This document shows, one piece after another, positions 6,758-7,779 of a stretch of 7,779 nt of DNA. Under the pieces are notes generated by a model that worked only from the letters and a program-made list of their open reading frames with translations, searched no databases and was not told where the DNA came from. Source of the DNA: an uncultured Candidatus Saccharibacteria bacterium (GTDB taxonomy: Bacteria > Patescibacteriota > Saccharimonadia > Saccharimonadales > Saccharimonadaceae); NCBI GenBank assembly GCA_938038145.1, contig CALHQU010000062.1:1-7779 (forward strand), given 5' to 3'. Both the position numbers and the translations under genes were made by a program. Position 1 is the first letter of the stretch; every line of letters starts with the position of its first letter.

Positions 6758-6792
6758 AACACGTGTGAATGATGGAATTTAGGTAAAATCAT
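6748..6792 (-). CDS. His-rich leader peptide of the hisS attenuator
   Basis: A 14-codon reading frame, M-I-L-P-K-F-H-H-S-H-V-L-P-R then TAG, upstream of hisS. Three of four consecutive codons are His (CAT 6774-6772, CAT 6771-6769, CAC 6765-6763). Its ATG begins exactly 7 nt after the end of a good -10 box, so the transcript should start on the AUG (leaderless). The stop codon sits inside the antiterminator strand. With a ribosome stalled awaiting His-tRNA at the first or second His codon, the usual 3' footprint would end near 6762-6759, leaving the antiterminator strand (from 6757) free. A ribosome at the stop codon would cover it. This is the arrangement of his, trp and pheST leader peptides. 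I know of no earlier description for hisS in this lineage, but could not check. It would be called hisL by analogy. Confidence 0.82.
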   Translation of the reverse strand: MILPKFHHSHVLPR

Positions 6793-6798
6793 ACGCCT

Positions 6799-6827
6799 AT
6801 TGTAATAAATTTCATGATTTTTGTAAA
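6799..6827 (-). promoter_or_regulatory. Promoter of the hisS leader transcript
   Basis: Minus-strand TTTACA (-35, 6827-6822), exactly 17-bp spacer, TACAAT (-10, 6804-6799). Predicted start is 6792, the A of the leader-peptide AUG. It is divergent from the promoter of the pentapeptide-like gene. Confidence 0.78.
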
Positions 6828-6841
6828 GTAGGAACTGACGG

Positions 6842-6870
6842 AGTTATTGCGAGAAATAATGGTGTATCAT
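6842..6870 (+). promoter_or_regulatory. Probable promoter of the pentapeptide-like gene
   Basis: TATCAT (-10, 6865-6870) is followed after 6 nt by the ATG at 6877, the predicted start point. The -35 position (AGTTAT, 6842-6847) is poor. There is no Shine-Dalgarno, so initiation looks leaderless. Confidence 0.45.
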
Positions 6871-6876
6871 TAATTT

Positions 6877-7308
6877 ATGGACAACATCACGCATCGCATT
6901 GCTGAATCTATTCGCACCAATGATTTGCCAGCTTACCAGCGTGAGCGCTACCCCGCCATTCAAGAAGGCGAGTTTGTTCGCTTTACGGATGAGGATTTTC
7001 ATGGCGTTGATTTTGGCCAGTTTGTCATGGGATTTTTCGTGTTTGAAAACTGTAATCTGGACGGTGCAAAACACATCTACGGGCAACCGATTTATTTTAC
7101 CGATTCGTCGGTTCGGAATGTGGATTTTCGTGGCGTAAAAGCTATTATTGAAGCAAAAGACTGCGACTTCCGTGGTATGAAATATGACAAGGAAACGCAA
7201 TTTATCTATGGTAGCGGAAAATTGGCAGCACGATCGCGTTTCATAAATTGTAAATTAGATGATGAAACTCGTGATTTTTTGAGCCAACAAGGCGTAGAAA
7301 TTAGCTAG
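6877..7308 (+). CDS. Pentapeptide-repeat-like protein
   Basis: A 143-residue soluble protein. Its N-terminal part of about 30 residues (to about residue 33) is non-repetitive. The middle, from about residue 36 to 110, has degenerate repeats of pentapeptide type with a Phe or Leu every fifth residue: FTDEDFHGVDF, FENCNLDGAKH, FTDSSVRNVDFRGV, AKDCDFRGMKY and, after a gap, RFINCKLDD. Such repeats fold as a right-handed quadrilateral beta-helix. Family members have diverse or unknown roles (DNA mimicry and gyrase protection in Qnr/MfpA are examples), and nothing here assigns one. The ATG at 6877 lies 6 nt after a -10 box and has no Shine-Dalgarno. It is divergent from the hisS leader, with about 84 bp between the two ATGs. 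There is no signal peptide or membrane segment. Confidence 0.75.
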   Translation: MDNITHRIAESIRTNDLPAYQRERYPAIQEGEFVRFTDEDFHGVDFGQFVMGFFVFENCNLDGAKHIYGQPIYFTDSSVRNVDFRGVKAIIEAKDCDFRGMKYDKETQFIYGSGKLAARSRFINCKLDDETRDFLSQQGVEIS

Positions 7309-7715
7309 GTTTTATTATTCCCAATGCATGGGGGCAATATTTATATCAGATCCTTTTTCCCATCAAGGATCTGGTCGATGGAACATGGGACGTCGGATGT
7401 GATGTTGATGATCCGTTTCTTCAGGCATGGCACAACATAAACGGTGAAATGGTCGATTTATTTGCGTCTAGGTGTTTTTCAAATCAGGATTTTTTCTCAT
7501 TACTCGGGTCACGTGTGTATTATATCGTATCAGGTAAATTCAGTTTAACATCACCTCATAAAAACAGAAAGAATGGTCTGAATCCACCTTGTATAGAAAT
7601 CCTTGTCACAGACAGCGTATATGTAGACGTCTATGCTGCCGATGAGAAGATGTTGTTCACGTTGTATGACAATGCAATAAATCAAGGCTTTGAGAATATT
7701 GAACTGGACCAATGA
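7305..7715 (+). pseudogene. Start-less coding frame, weakly DUF2691-like
   Basis: This frame is open from 7305 to the TGA at 7713-7715 and reads like real protein throughout (about 136 residues), beginning around GFIIPNAWGQYLYQILFPI. An in-frame stop at 7302-7304 lies immediately upstream, and the first ATG is only at 7449, which would discard the protein-like N-terminal third and leave 88 residues. The pattern IPN..G.YL..I near the start, VYYIVSGKF in the middle, and ILVTDSVYVDVYAADEKM with NAINQGFENIELD at the end recalls DUF2691 (function unknown) from memory; I could not verify it. Explanations are loss of the 5' end at the junction with the pentapeptide-like gene, a sequence error, or a rare AUU start (7314 or 7317). 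If the gene is intact but short, its CDS is 7449-7715. Confidence 0.5.
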
Positions 7716-7779
7716 AATAATAAATTTGGAGGTTTGGGTGCCTTGAACGACAGGCTTCTCTCGAATGGTTAAGGGAAAA
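7716..7779 (+). other. Window edge: ribosome-site-like GGAGG and possible gene start
   Basis: GGAGG at 7728-7732 is a good Shine-Dalgarno on the plus strand. The GTG 5 nt later (7738) hits a stop after one more codon, and the TTG-initiated frame from 7734 ends after 12 codons. A third frame reads protein-like to the edge (CLERQASLEWLRE from about 7739) but has no start codon. An ATG at 7765 opens MVKGK at the very end. Nothing firm can be called. Confidence 0.2.

Noticed and set aside
6701..6792. T-box riboswitch upstream of hisS
   Set aside because: The leader is only about 92 nt, has no recognisable UGGN bulge in an AGGGUGGNACCGCG-like element and no stem I. GAGGUAGGAC is only superficially similar. 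The His-rich frame explains the arrangement better.
6844..7200. 118-residue frame on the minus strand
   Set aside because: It is a shadow of the pentapeptide-like gene in the opposite strand, with no family likeness and no ribosome site.
7296..7320. Programmed frameshift fusing the pentapeptide-like gene to the start-less frame
   Set aside because: The overlap is only the last codon or so, and no slippery heptamer is visible at the junction.
1..7779. CRISPR array, tRNA, rRNA or insertion sequence
   Set aside because: No spaced direct repeats, cloverleaf, transposase frame or terminal inverted repeats were seen.

Overview
This 7.8 kb window is a compact bacterial chromosome segment: short intergenic gaps, small proteins and no mobile elements. 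Gene content and protein style suggest a reduced-genome bacterium of the Candidate Phyla Radiation, most likely Saccharibacteria (TM7). That assignment is impression, not proof. Every TGA seen behaves as a stop, so the UGA=Gly code of Gracilibacteria/Absconditabacteria does not apply.

Left part (1-3317): a thymidylate/dTTP supply locus. On the minus strand, dcd (dCTP deaminase), a HIT protein and tmk (dTMP kinase, cut by the window edge) form a translationally coupled operon with TGATG-type junctions. Divergent from it is folA (dihydrofolate reductase), followed by an unrecognised 99-residue gene behind a near-consensus promoter. Convergent to these is thyA (thymidylate synthase). Dcd supplies deoxyuridine nucleotide, ThyA methylates dUMP, FolA recycles the dihydrofolate produced, and Tmk phosphorylates dTMP.

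Middle part (3409-6660, minus strand): hisS (histidyl-tRNA synthetase), tig (trigger factor) and clpP (Clp protease subunit), in transcription order. tig has its own strong extended -10 promoter overlapping the end of hisS.

The most striking element lies at 6701-6827, upstream of hisS: a complete candidate histidine attenuator. A good promoter has its predicted start point exactly on the AUG of a 14-codon leader peptide, MILPKFHHSHVLPR, with three His codons in a four-codon stretch. The leader stop codon lies inside a 12-nt segment that can pair perfectly (counting G-U) with the loop and 3' arm of a following intrinsic terminator. Ribosome stalling at His codons should expose that segment, form an antiterminator and let transcription reach hisS.

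Right part (6877-7779, plus strand): a pentapeptide-repeat-like protein gene, divergent from the hisS leader. It is followed by a coding-looking frame (7305-7715) with no usable start codon at its apparent N-terminus, weakly resembling DUF2691, and then by a possible gene edge.

A recurring theme is leaderless expression. folA, the 99-residue gene, hisL, the pentapeptide gene and probably tig have an AUG 6-8 nt after a -10 box and no Shine-Dalgarno sequence. Genes inside operons or with real 5' leaders (dcd, thyA, hisS, tmk, HIT) have clear Shine-Dalgarno sequences.
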